64,000 nucleotides of DNA from Paracoccus limosus (GTDB lineage: Bacteria > Pseudomonadota > Alphaproteobacteria > Rhodobacterales > Rhodobacteraceae): assembly GCF_009711185.1 (NCBI RefSeq), contig NZ_WMIF01000010.1, positions 1 to 64,000 on the forward strand. The letters run 5' to 3'. Below, piece after piece: positions 46,702 to 56,735 of this stretch; positions within the stretch are counted from its first letter, which is position 1, and each line of letters starts with the position of its first letter. The notes below the pieces were generated by a model. That model saw nothing but the letters and a program-made list of their open reading frames with translations, was not told the origin of the DNA and ran no database searches. The translations under genes and the position numbers were made by a program.

Positions 46702-47523
46702 CTAGACCGTCGCGCGCGCGGGCGCGAGTCCCGATGCGGTGACCCACCAGCCCGGATGCGCGGCGGCGATGCGCGCCTGCGCCGCCCGCGCGGCCTCGGC
46801 ATCGGCATAGATGCCGAAACATGTCGCACCCGAGCCCGACAGCCGCGACAGCCACGCGCCGCTGTCCGTCAGCGCGGCAAGGCAATCGGCGATCCCCGGC
46901 ATCAGCGCCAGCGCCGGTTCCTGCAGATCGTTGCGGCAGGCGGCGACGAAGTCGACCAGCGCGGCTGTGTCGGGGAAATCGGGCAGCACCTCGGGCATGG
47001 CGGGATTGTCCCTCCGCGCCAAGGCCTTGAAGACGCTGGGCGTGGACAGGCCCGCGCCCGGATTGACCAGCACCAGATGCAACGGCGGCAGCGGCGGCAA
47101 CGGCGTCAGGATCTCGCCCAGACCGCGCATCCGCATCGGCTGGCTTTCAAGGCAGACCGGCACATCGGCGCCAAGGCTTTCAGGATGATCGGGTCGGGCG
47201 TCCAGCGCGCGCAGCACCGCAGCCGCATCGGCCGAGCCGCCACCGATGCCCGAGGCGATGGGCAGGTTCTTTTCCAGCGTGATCGCCACCTCGCGCCCGG
47301 CCAGCCGAGCGGCGCGCAGGCACAGATTGTCCGGCCCGTTGTCCAGACCGGCGGCGAAGGGCCCGGTGATGGCCAGCGACAGCGGCCCCGGCGCGACCGT
47401 CACCCGGTCGCCGATGTCCAGAAACACCACCAGCGAATCCAGCAGGTGATAGCCATCGGCACGGCGGCCGGTGACATGCAGCGTCAGGTTCAGCTTGGCC
47501 GCAGCCCTTTCGCTGCGGATCAC
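46702..47523 (-). CDS. ispE: 4-(cytidine 5'-diphospho)-2-C-methyl-D-erythritol kinase
   Basis: ATP-dependent GHMP kinase of the MEP isoprenoid pathway. 273 residues. The substrate-binding opening [20 protein letters not shown], the ATP loop [22 protein letters not shown] (shown in part: [17 protein letters not shown]) and the C-terminal [14 protein letters not shown] are the three GHMP motifs. Start is GTG at 47523 overlapping the TPR gene stop (GTGA). The family Asp before the glycine loop is present in context DGYHLLDSL. Confidence 0.94.
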   Translation of the reverse strand: MIRSERAAAKLNLTLHVTGRRADGYHLLDSLVVFLDIGDRVTVAPGPLSLAITGPFAAGLDNGPDNLCLRAARLAGREVAITLEKNLPIASGIGGGSADAAAVLRALDARPDHPESLGADVPVCLESQPMRMRGLGEILTPLPPLPPLHLVLVNPGAGLSTPSVFKALARRDNPAMPEVLPDFPDTAALVDFVAACRNDLQEPALALMPGIADCLAALTDSGAWLSRLSGSGATCFGIYADAEAARAAQARIAAAHPGWWVTASGLAPARATV

Positions 47524-49403
47524 GGCTTGTCGGTCGCCGGCGGTGCGGGCACCGGCTCGGGGGGCGTGCCGCCCTTGGCCTTTTCCTCGGCCAGAACGGC
47601 GTCCAGCCCCCGGTCAAGTTTGGCGCGGATGCGGTTGGCGGCGGCCTCGGTCGCGGGTTTCAGCGACAGGGCGCGGTGCCACTGGATCTCGGCCTCGCGG
47701 TGGCGGCCGACCATCCAGTAGATGTCGCCCATATGGTCGTTGACCAGCGGGTCCGAGGCCATGGCCGAAACGGCGCGCTCCATCGGCGCCACCGCCTGCG
47801 GGTAGCGGCCCAGCCGGTAATAGACCCAGGCCAGCGAGTCGAGGATATAGCCATCGTCCGGGCGCAGATCGACGGCGCGCTGGATCAGGCGCAGCGCCTC
47901 GTCCAGCTTCTCGTTGCGGTCGACCAGACTGTAACCCAGATAGTTCAGCACCTGCGCCGAATCCGGGCGCAGCTTCAGCGCCTCGCGGAAATCGGTCTCG
48001 GCCTTGGCGAACTGGCCGCTGCGCTCCAGCGCGATGCCGCGCGCATAAAGCGGGAACCAGCGCGCCGTGCCGCCCTTGGGCCCGATCAGCGACAGCGCCT
48101 TGTCATAGGCCGGGATCGCCTGACTGAACTTGTCCTGTTGGCGCAGAAGATCGCCAAGCGCGATCCAGCCTTGCGCCAGTTCGGGATGTTCGGCGGTCAG
48201 TGCCAGCGCCGCCTTTTCGGCATCGTTCAGCCGGTCGGCCCGCGACAGCGCGTCGATGCGCGCCAGTTCCGCCACCGGGCGCATGTCGCCCAGATCGCGC
48301 AACGCGTCGAATTCCGCCTCGGCCAGATCGAACTGGCCGAAATCCTGCAACAGCTGCGCATTCAGCAGATGCGCCTCGCCCAGTTGCGGCGACAGATAGC
48401 TGGCCAGCCGGGCATAGATCAGCGCCAGCGGGTCAGGCTCGTCGCCGCTGGACAGCGCGCTGGCAAAGGTCAGGAACACCTGCGCCATGCCATCGGCGGG
48501 CGATTTGATCGAGTCAAAGGGCAGGGTCTCGCCGGCGCGCATGCGGTCGCGCAGCGCGACAAGCTGCGGTTCCTCGGCAAAGCCCGGCACCGCCTCAAGC
48601 ATGGCGATGGCGTCCTTGTTGCGCTCCAGCTGCGACAGGATCTGCGCCCGCGCGATCACGCCCAGCAGATGCGCCCCGGTCTGCGGATCGGCCAGCAGCT
48701 TTTCGGCGCCCTCGTAATCGCCGACCGTGGCCTTGGCCAGCGCCAGATGATAATTCACCATCGAGCGCGCGCCGCGCACCTTGCCCAGCTCTTCAAAGGC
48801 CGACAGCGCCTGCCGGGCATTGCCCGCACCCAAAAGCGCCCATGCCCGCAGCATCTTGTCCATCAGCACCGGGCCGCCGGGCGTATCGCCCAAGGCCTGA
48901 TCGCCGGCATTCGGGGGCGTGCTGTCGATGGCATTGACCAGATCCTGCCAGCGCCCGGCACGTGCCAGTTCCGAACGGCGCATCAGCTGCGCCAGCTCGG
49001 TCGCGCGGCCCTGTTCGGCCATGGTGACCGACAGGGCGCCCGCGCGCTCCATCTCGCCGGCCGAGATCAGCGACAGCAGGGCGGAATCCTGCAAGAAGGG
49101 ATCGGTGTCATCCTGCGTCAGCGCCTGCAGGAAATAATCCGCAGCGCTGGGATAGTCATTGCCCAGCACCGCCTGACGCGCCGCCAGATAGGGGCCGGCC
49201 AGCCCGTTCATCGCCGGGGCCTCGGGTGCCGGAGCCTTGGCGGGCGTCTCGGGGGCTGGCATGTCCGAGGCGGGGGGCGCGCTGCGGGCGGGCTTGGGAC
49301 GCGGTGCCTGCTGCGCCAGCTGCGGATTGGCCAAAGCTGCCGGCGGCAGCAGGGGCGCGGCGGTCAGCGCGATCAGCGCCAGCGGGATCAGTCTTGTCGT
49401 CAC
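47520..49403 (-). CDS. Exported tetratricopeptide-repeat protein
   Basis: About 627 residues with a Sec signal ([21 protein letters not shown]), a Pro/Ala-rich linker and then at least ten TPR-like helical repeats to near the C-terminus. Clear units include [43 protein letters not shown] and [20 protein letters not shown] (each quoted in part). Probably a periplasmic scaffold, possibly in outer-membrane or lipopolysaccharide assembly. The GTG at 49403 is the best start; other in-frame GTGs lie just upstream. Overlaps ispE by 4 nt. Confidence 0.82.
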   Translation of the reverse strand: MTTRLIPLALIALTAAPLLPPAALANPQLAQQAPRPKPARSAPPASDMPAPETPAKAPAPEAPAMNGLAGPYLAARQAVLGNDYPSAADYFLQALTQDDTDPFLQDSALLSLISAGEMERAGALSVTMAEQGRATELAQLMRRSELARAGRWQDLVNAIDSTPPNAGDQALGDTPGGPVLMDKMLRAWALLGAGNARQALSAFEELGKVRGARSMVNYHLALAKATVGDYEGAEKLLADPQTGAHLLGVIARAQILSQLERNKDAIAMLEAVPGFAEEPQLVALRDRMRAGETLPFDSIKSPADGMAQVFLTFASALSSGDEPDPLALIYARLASYLSPQLGEAHLLNAQLLQDFGQFDLAEAEFDALRDLGDMRPVAELARIDALSRADRLNDAEKAALALTAEHPELAQGWIALGDLLRQQDKFSQAIPAYDKALSLIGPKGGTARWFPLYARGIALERSGQFAKAETDFREALKLRPDSAQVLNYLGYSLVDRNEKLDEALRLIQRAVDLRPDDGYILDSLAWVYYRLGRYPQAVAPMERAVSAMASDPLVNDHMGDIYWMVGRHREAEIQWHRALSLKPATEAAANRIRAKLDRGLDAVLAEEKAKGGTPPEPVPAPPATDKP

Positions 49404-49498
49404 GGGCGGGCCTATCACTTGGCGGGTAGTGACGGCGACCCTAGCCGTCCCTTGGTCGCAGGGCAACGCCGGGGGTAAACCGGCATTGCCCCGACCGA

Positions 49499-51145
<1,647 letters not shown>

Positions 51146-51331
51146 GGCTTGGCCCCCTGCATCCTAGCTCTTGTTCGGGGGTCAGACCTATCGCGTTACG
51201 GTTTTTACGGCAATGGGAAGGCGACCTCTCATTGCTCGGAAACGACGCTTTCGCGGCAGGGGCCGGGTTCGGTGACGGCGGGTCTTGAATCGCTGGGGTA
51301 ATCGCGCCACCATGGGGCTCAAGTTTTCAGC

Positions 51332-51363
51332 GAACGCCCCCGGCCCATGGTTCGGGGGCGTTC
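51332..51363. other. Strong inverted repeat in the greA upstream region
   Basis: A perfect 11-bp stem GAACGCCCCCG/CGGGGGCGTTC with a 10-nt loop ends 71 nt before the greA ATG. No T-run follows on either strand. It could be a leader hairpin or attenuator in the greA transcript; no gene ends nearby that would need a terminator. Confidence 0.6.
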
Positions 51364-51372
51364 CAACACCTT

Positions 51373-51403
51373 GCATTGCGCAGATTGGGCATTGCGCAGA
51401 TTG
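51373..51403 (+). repeat. Two tandem 15-bp direct repeats upstream of greA
   Basis: GCATTGCGCAGATTG occurs twice (51373-51387 and 51389-51403), separated by one base, 31 nt before greA. The 16-nt period is not a helical repeat, so it may simply be a slippage duplication. Confidence 0.7.
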
Positions 51404-51434
51404 AGGCCGTCAAAGGGGCGGCGGAAGGACCGGA

Positions 51435-51905
51435 ATGGAAAAGATACCGATGACCCGCGCGGGGTATAACCAGCTGGACGAGGAACTGCGCGAGCTGCGC
51501 TCGGTTGATCGGCCGGCGGTGATCCGCGCCATCGCCGAGGCGCGCGAGCATGGCGACCTGTCCGAAAACGCCGAATATCACGCCGCCCGCGAAAAGCAGA
51601 GCTTTGTCGAGGGCCGGATCAAGGAACTGGAAGCGCTGATCTCGCGCGCCGAGGTCATCGACCCCGCGAAACTGTCGGGCAGCATCAAGTTCGGCGCCAC
51701 CGTCACCCTGCTCGACGAGGACACCGAGGAAGAGCGCACCTATCAGATCGTCGGCGAATCCGAGGCCGATCTGGAACGTGGCCTGCTGAACATCCGCGCC
51801 CCCCTTGCCCGTGCCCTGATCGGCAAGGACGAGGGCGACAGCGTCGAGGTGGTCACCCCCGGCGGCGGCAAGTCCTACGAAATCATCTCGATCCGCTACG
51901 TCTAG
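51435..51905 (+). CDS. greA: Transcription elongation factor GreA
   Basis: Rescues backtracked RNA polymerase by stimulating transcript cleavage. 156 residues: N-terminal coiled coil ending in the catalytic tip with Asp and Glu ([20 protein letters not shown], shown in part), and a C-terminal FKBP-like domain ([37 protein letters not shown] in part). Strong GGAAGG ribosome site. The upstream region carries a hairpin and a 15-bp tandem repeat. A membrane protein gene follows after 9 nt. Confidence 0.97.
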   Translation: MEKIPMTRAGYNQLDEELRELRSVDRPAVIRAIAEAREHGDLSENAEYHAAREKQSFVEGRIKELEALISRAEVIDPAKLSGSIKFGATVTLLDEDTEEERTYQIVGESEADLERGLLNIRAPLARALIGKDEGDSVEVVTPGGGKSYEIISIRYV

Positions 51906-51914
51906 GAGAGGCGG

Positions 51915-52988
51915 ATGAACCCCAAGCAGCAACTGCAAGATACCCTCGCCCGACAGAGTCACGCCAGCCTGACGATGCTCGGTATCATAGCCAGCGTGGT
52001 CTGGCTGGCTCTGGCGCTGCTGGCGTCATGGCTGATGCCCTCGCAATATTCCGGTGGCCTGCTGGCATGGCTGGTCCGGGCGCTGTGGCTGTTGTTGCCG
52101 CTGGGCCTGATCTGGCTGGGCGTCTGGTCGGCGCAGGCCCTCTTGGTGCTGCGCCAGGAGGCCGAGATGCTGCGCGAAATGCTTGACGAGATGCGCGGCG
52201 GCCCGGCCCCGGCGCGCGCCGCCCCCTCGGGCACCGCCCCGGTCCCGGACCCCGCCGGATCTCGCGGCCTTGCGCCCGCACGCCGCGCAGCCCCCCCTAC
52301 CGCCGCGCAGCCCGCCCGTCCGGCGCCTGCCGAAACGGCCCCGGCGCCCGAGCTGACGCCGACCGAGATGTATTTCGCGCTGAACTTTCCCGACGGCCCC
52401 GATGACCGCGAGGCGATCCGCTGCCTGCGTCTGGCCTTGGCCGAGCCGTCGCTGGCCCGGCTGATCCGTGCGGCGCAGGATGTCGTGACCCTGCTGGCGG
52501 GGCGCGGCATCTATATGGACGACCTGCATGTCCCCGAGACCGACCCGGCGCTGTGGCAACGCTTCAGCGCGGGCGAGCGAGGTGCGGCTGTTGCCGGGCT
52601 GGCGGTGGTCGATGACGCCGCAGCCCTTGGCACGGCGGCCGAGATGATCGCCTCGGACGAGGTGTTTCGCGATGTGGCGCATCACTTCCTGCGCCAGTTC
52701 GACCGCATGCTGGCCGAGCGGGCGCAGATCGACGATCCGAACGTGCTGGCCGTGCTGGCCGAGACCCGCAGCGGCCGCGCCTTCATCCTGCTGGCGCAGG
52801 TGACCGGCATCATCGGCGGCCCCGAGGCGCCGCAGCCTGCCGGGACCGCGCCCGAGGTTGATGGCATCGGCACCGAGGGCAGCGAGGCCGAGACCGCAAC
52901 CGATGGGGCGGACGAACCCCATGCCGCCGATCCGGTCGCCGAGGGCAGCGAGCCCGCGCCGCGCCAACCCGCGCCGGGCGAGGCCTAG
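51915..52988 (+). CDS. Membrane protein of unknown function downstream of greA
   Basis: 357 residues. Two N-terminal transmembrane helices (LTMLGIIASVVWLALALLAS, ALWLLLPLGLIWLGVWSAQA), then a short coiled-coil segment (LRQEAEMLREMLDEMRG). A ~55-residue Pro/Ala linker is followed by a folded helical domain of about 170 residues (TEMYFALNFPDGPDDREAIR to FILLAQVTGIIGG), and an acidic Ala/Glu/Pro tail. No family recognised. TAGGAGAGG lies before the ATG, 9 nt after greA, suggesting co-transcription. Its stop overlaps the convergent GNAT stop by 4 nt. Confidence 0.8.
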   Translation: MNPKQQLQDTLARQSHASLTMLGIIASVVWLALALLASWLMPSQYSGGLLAWLVRALWLLLPLGLIWLGVWSAQALLVLRQEAEMLREMLDEMRGGPAPARAAPSGTAPVPDPAGSRGLAPARRAAPPTAAQPARPAPAETAPAPELTPTEMYFALNFPDGPDDREAIRCLRLALAEPSLARLIRAAQDVVTLLAGRGIYMDDLHVPETDPALWQRFSAGERGAAVAGLAVVDDAAALGTAAEMIASDEVFRDVAHHFLRQFDRMLAERAQIDDPNVLAVLAETRSGRAFILLAQVTGIIGGPEAPQPAGTAPEVDGIGTEGSEAETATDGADEPHAADPVAEGSEPAPRQPAPGEA

Positions 52989-53677
52989 GCCCGGATCAAG
53001 GGGGCCGCTGGGCCTTGCACCAGTGACGGTGCCTGTGCCGGCGACAGGGCCGGGCGGCGCAAGACCCAAGCTGGCGCGGCCCAGACCCAGCCCAGCCGTT
53101 GGCGGCCCTGCGGCTGGAACCCCAGCGCCTGCCACGCCGCCAGTGCCGTGACATTCTGCGCCGCCACCTCGGCGCGCAGGCCGGGATAGCCCAGACGAAG
53201 GGCCTCGGCCCCGGCGGCATCGGCCAGCGCCCGCGCGATGCCCTGACGCTGCCAGCCGCGCCGCACTGCCACCCCATCCAGCACCAGATCGGCGGTTTCG
53301 CCGCCGCGATGCAGGTTGGCCATGGCCAGCGCCAGCCGGCCCCACCACGGGCCAAGCACCTGCCGACAGGCGCCGGGGGACAGTTCCAGAAAACCCCCGC
53401 GCGACCCGCGCAGCCCGGCGATGCCCAAGACCCCGCCCGAGGCACCGATGGCGATCAGCGCACGGTCAGGTTGCATCAGCGCCCTGACCAGCGCTGCGCC
53501 GCGCCGGGGATCCAGCGCGCAGGGGCAAAGATCGGCCCCGAAGCTGCGCCAGTACAGCCGCGCCGCCGCGCCGGCCAAAGCCGGTGGCACGCCCTTGCGA
53601 ATGATCCAGTTTGCGGTCAAATCCGCGCCTCTCTTGCACCGCGCCACGGCATTGGCCAATCTGGCGCGTAACATCAT
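52985..53677 (-). CDS. GNAT-family N-acetyltransferase
   Basis: Up to 230 residues. The acetyl-CoA binding block VRRGWQRQGIARALADAAG is a clear Q/RxxGxG/A motif, followed by AAQNVTALAAWQALGF, the usual last strand-helix of GNAT folds. The ~40 residues before the domain are basic and may be over-extended; ATG codons at 53677 and 53674 are both possible. The C-terminal 30 residues are Pro/Ala-rich. Substrate unknown. Divergent from azlC by 24 nt. Confidence 0.82.
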   Translation of the reverse strand: MMLRARLANAVARCKRGADLTANWIIRKGVPPALAGAAARLYWRSFGADLCPCALDPRRGAALVRALMQPDRALIAIGASGGVLGIAGLRGSRGGFLELSPGACRQVLGPWWGRLALAMANLHRGGETADLVLDGVAVRRGWQRQGIARALADAAGAEALRLGYPGLRAEVAAQNVTALAAWQALGFQPQGRQRLGWVWAAPAWVLRRPALSPAQAPSLVQGPAAPLIRA

Positions 53678-53701
53678 ACGACAGGCTCCGCCGCTTTCAC
53701 C

Positions 53702-54505
53702 ATGACCCGCAGATCCCCGATTTCAGCGCCGGCCGCCGCCGGCGATGCGGCCGCATTGACGCCCGAACAGGCGCGCGTTCTGGCCCGCAGCCCGGCGCAA
53801 TGCCTGCGCCATGGCGTTGTGCAGGCGCTGCCCTTCGTGCTGGTGCTGGTGCCCTTTGGCATGCTGTTCGGAGTGCTTGCGAACGAGGCCGGGCTGGATC
53901 TGGCGCAGGTCTTGGGCTTTTCGGTGCTGGTGCTGGCGGGGGCCTCGCAATTCACCGCGCTGCAGCTGATATCGGATCATGCGCCGCTGGTCATCGTCAT
54001 CCTGTCGGCGCTGGTGGTGAACCTGCGCATGGCGATGTATTCCGCCGCGCTGGTGCCTTGGCTGGGTGGTGCCGCGCCAAGGCAAAAGGCGCTGCTGGCC
54101 TATACGCTGATCGACCAGACCTATGCCCTGTCGGTGCAGCATTACGAGGCCAACCCCCGGCTGCGGCTGGACCAGCGGCTGGCCTATTTCTTTGGCACCT
54201 CGATCAGCTGCTGCATCCCGTGGTTTCTGGCCTCGGCGGTGGGCTTCACGCTGGGCCGGGCGATCCCGGAAAGCTGGGCGCTGGATTTCGCGCTGCCGAT
54301 CACCTTTCTGGCCATGATCGCGCCGATGCTGCGCAGCTTCGCGCATGTCGCGGCGGCGACGGTGGCGGTGCTCGCGTCGCTGGCGTTCAGCGGCCTGCCC
54401 TCGGGGCTGGGGGTGCTGCTGGCCGCGCCGCTGGCCATGGCGACCGGCGTCGCGGTCGAGATGCTGGTGGAGGCGCGCAAGGCGCGCAGGGGGGCCGGGG
54501 CATGA
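53702..54505 (+). CDS. azlC: AzlC-family branched-chain amino acid exporter subunit
   Basis: 267-residue inner-membrane protein, larger subunit of an AzlCD-type exporter of branched-chain amino acids and analogues. About seven transmembrane helices. PFVLVLVPFGMLFGVLANEAGL and GASQFTALQLI with NLRMAMYSAALVPWL are AzlC signatures. A ~30-residue hydrophilic extension precedes the first helix. azlD follows with a 4-nt overlap (ATGA). No linked AzlB or Lrp-type regulator is seen. Confidence 0.9.
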   Translation: MTRRSPISAPAAAGDAAALTPEQARVLARSPAQCLRHGVVQALPFVLVLVPFGMLFGVLANEAGLDLAQVLGFSVLVLAGASQFTALQLISDHAPLVIVILSALVVNLRMAMYSAALVPWLGGAAPRQKALLAYTLIDQTYALSVQHYEANPRLRLDQRLAYFFGTSISCCIPWFLASAVGFTLGRAIPESWALDFALPITFLAMIAPMLRSFAHVAAATVAVLASLAFSGLPSGLGVLLAAPLAMATGVAVEMLVEARKARRGAGA

Positions 54506-54828
54506 GCTTTGACGCAAGGATCTGGGTGGTGATCCTGACGGTGGGTCTGGGCACCTATCTGATCCGCTGGTCGTTTCTGGGCGCGCTGGGCCGACGGGCG
54601 ATCCCGGCATGGGCTACGCGGGCGCTGCGCTATACGGCGGTGGGGGTCTTGCCCGCGATCCTTGCGCCGCTGACGCTGTGGCCGGCGGCGACGGGCGGGC
54701 AACCCGATCCGGCGCGGCTGGTGGCGGCTGCGGTGACGGTGCTGGTGGGCCTCGTCACGCGCAATGTGCTTTCGGCGATCCTGTCAGGGATGGCCAGCCT
54801 GTTTGCCATGTTGTGGCTGCTCGGCTGA
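54502..54828 (+). CDS. azlD: AzlD-family branched-chain amino acid exporter subunit
   Basis: 108-residue inner-membrane partner of AzlC with four predicted helices. ILTVGLGTYLIRWSFLGALG near the N-terminus, ALRYTAVGVLPAILAPL and GLVTRNVLSAILSGMASLFA fit the family. The start overlaps the azlC stop by 4 nt, consistent with an obligate pair. Convergent with the lipoprotein gene 9 nt away. Confidence 0.9.
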   Translation: MSFDARIWVVILTVGLGTYLIRWSFLGALGRRAIPAWATRALRYTAVGVLPAILAPLTLWPAATGGQPDPARLVAAAVTVLVGLVTRNVLSAILSGMASLFAMLWLLG

Positions 54829-54837
54829 CCTTCAGGT

Positions 54838-55485
54838 TCAGTTCTGGGCGTGCAGGCGTCCGTCGGCGCCATAACCCTCGATCACGCCGTTCTTCTGGCG
54901 CAGCAGCACGTTGTGGTTGTTGGCCGGATCGCCGTCCATGTGCTTCTTGCTGACCACGCCGGGCAGGGTCAGGAACCAGCGGCGCAGGTTCAGCGGCGAA
55001 AACCCGGTCGGCGCACCCTCGAACCCCGGCACGCGGCGCAGCACCTTGCCGGTCGAGACGGCGCAGAAGCTTTTGTTCGTGGCGCCCTGCTGTTCGGCCG
55101 AACGGATGGCGGCATCGGCCACGGCCAGCGGCACCTGAATGGTGTCCTCGGCGACCCAATAGGTCTCACGCGCGTGGTAATCGATGTAGAAGTTCTTGAA
55201 GTTCGGGGTGATGCCGTAAAGCACGTCATGGCGTTCCGGGATCGCCGGGTGATTCCAGCTGCCGGCCGGGTCATAGATCACCCGCTGGCTGCCGTTGATG
55301 ATCAGCGCCGAATGCCCGCCTTCGCCGCGCGGAATGCCGATGACGGTCAGGAGCCCGATCGAGGGCGGCTCGGGCGAGACATAGCGCGCCTTGCGGATCG
55401 CGTCGTCGCTGGCCCAGATATTGTCGGCCCCGCAGGCCGCCAGCGCGGCTGGCAGCGCCAGCGCGAGAAACGCACGTCTTTGCAT
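54838..55485 (-). CDS. Lipoprotein with a possible permuted papain-like fold
   Basis: 215 residues with a lipoprotein signal and lipobox LAAC (Cys18). The mature part contains GEGGHSALIINGSQRVIYDP early and NKSFCAVSTGKVLRRVPGF later. A His in GHSA followed downstream by a Cys in a small-residue context is the order seen in circularly permuted NlpC/P60 (YaeF/LRAT-like) proteins, so a hydrolase of that fold is plausible. A conserved-looking SKKHMDGDPANNHNVLLRQK segment lies near the end. No family is certain. It follows the cytochrome oxidase subunit IV gene by 14 nt. Confidence 0.75.
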   Translation of the reverse strand: MQRRAFLALALPAALAACGADNIWASDDAIRKARYVSPEPPSIGLLTVIGIPRGEGGHSALIINGSQRVIYDPAGSWNHPAIPERHDVLYGITPNFKNFYIDYHARETYWVAEDTIQVPLAVADAAIRSAEQQGATNKSFCAVSTGKVLRRVPGFEGAPTGFSPLNLRRWFLTLPGVVSKKHMDGDPANNHNVLLRQKNGVIEGYGADGRLHAQN

Positions 55486-55499
55486 CGGATGACCCCGGA

Positions 55500-55652
55500 T
55501 CAGCTGTTGGCAAGCGCCATGAAGATCAGCACCGCAATGGACAGACCCGCCACCCAGGTCGATGCCTTGATGAAGCCGGCAAAGGTCTTCTGGTGGTCAC
55601 GGATGTCCATTTCGCCGTGCTTGTAATCGGTCACTTCGTGATGCGAGGCCAT
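55500..55652 (-). CDS. aa3-type cytochrome c oxidase subunit IV
   Basis: A 50-residue protein: charged N-terminus ([20 protein letters not shown]), then a single transmembrane helix ([18 protein letters not shown]). It corresponds to the small subunit IV of the Paracoccus aa3 cytochrome c oxidase (COX4_pro_2 family), and matches my memory of the P. denitrificans sequence closely. It packs against subunits I and III; deletion in Paracoccus is known to have little effect on activity. AGGAACAGCCC precedes the ATG. The other oxidase subunits are not in this window. Confidence 0.93.
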   Translation of the reverse strand: MASHHEVTDYKHGEMDIRDHQKTFAGFIKASTWVAGLSIAVLIFMALANS

Positions 55653-55709
55653 GGGCTGTTCCTGTATCTGCGCCGTTCCCCCCTTGGATAGCCCAAGCCC
55701 CGGCCCCTG

Positions 55710-56735
55710 TCACGCCCCCCAAAGGGTGGCCCCTTCGGCGGTTTGTCCCACCGGCCACAGCCGGCCCGTGGCGCCAAGGTGGTTGACGTGGCCCTGTGCC
55801 TCGGCCAGCGCCAGCCCGAACTCGGGTTTCGAGATCTCGCGCCGATACAGCAGTGCAAAGCAGCCGACGGTGGTGCGCGGGCCGTTTTGCAGGCCGCGCA
55901 CCAGCCGCTCCAGCGCGGCCTGCTGGTTGTCGATCAACTGTGCCAGCCGGGTCGGCAACCCGCGATAGGGTGATTTATGCCCGGGCAGCACCAGTTGCTC
56001 GGGCCGGGCATGGGGTTGCAGGGCGCGGCAGCTCTGCAGCCAGCCGCCGACCGTATCGGCGCCGGGCTCGTTGGGATAGACCCCCAGATTGGGCGAAATC
56101 GAGGCCAGAAGCTGGTCGCCGCCGATCACCAGCCCGTCGTCTTGGGACCACAGCGTGACATGTTCGGGCGCATGGCCCTCGCCCATGCGGACGTCCCAGC
56201 GCCGGTCCCCCAGGGTGATCACATCGCCCTCGGCCAGCCGGTGATAGCCGGGTGGCAGCGGCGCGGACAGGTCCGACATGTTGAAGGGCCGCTCGCCGGC
56301 GCGCTCGGCGATCATCTCGGCCGGCATCCCGGCCTGCGTCCAGAAGGCGATGGCCTGCGGCGTCGGCCGGTCCTGCACATCAAGGATCGACATGCGCGCC
56401 ATCAGCCATGCGGTGCGCGAGGTCATCAGCCCGGCGCCATGCCGGCTTTGGAACCAGCCGGCCAGCCCCATATGGTCCAGATGGTGATGCGTGGCCAGCA
56501 CCCGCTCAACCGGCAGGCCGCCCAGCGGCCCGGCCAGCAACGCCTCCCAGATCGCGCGGCTGCGCGGCGTGTCGATGCCGGTATCGACCAGCGCCCAGCC
56601 TGCCCCTTCGCGCAGGGCGTAGCAATTCACGAAATCCGGCTTGAAGGGCAGGGGCATGCGGATCCACAGCACGCCCGGCGCGATCTCATGCGCCTCGCCC
56701 TCGGCCGGCAGGTTATGGGTCTCGGTGCGGATCAC
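55710..56735 (-). CDS. Metallo-beta-lactamase-fold hydrolase
   Basis: 341 residues. Metal-binding THHHLDHMG (HxHxDH, about residue 96), HAPEHVTLW, GGDQLLASISPN and PGHKSPYRG, so the dinuclear site is intact. A C-terminal winged-helix-like region (about 280-340, TVGCFALLYRREISKPEFG, LAEAQGHVNHL) resembles the LACTB2/BLACT_WH arrangement. Start is GTG at 56735 in the acyl-CoA dehydrogenase stop (GTGA), so the two are coupled and it may hydrolyse a CoA-thioester or related product. Confidence 0.88.
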   Translation of the reverse strand: MIRTETHNLPAEGEAHEIAPGVLWIRMPLPFKPDFVNCYALREGAGWALVDTGIDTPRSRAIWEALLAGPLGGLPVERVLATHHHLDHMGLAGWFQSRHGAGLMTSRTAWLMARMSILDVQDRPTPQAIAFWTQAGMPAEMIAERAGERPFNMSDLSAPLPPGYHRLAEGDVITLGDRRWDVRMGEGHAPEHVTLWSQDDGLVIGGDQLLASISPNLGVYPNEPGADTVGGWLQSCRALQPHARPEQLVLPGHKSPYRGLPTRLAQLIDNQQAALERLVRGLQNGPRTTVGCFALLYRREISKPEFGLALAEAQGHVNHLGATGRLWPVGQTAEGATLWGA

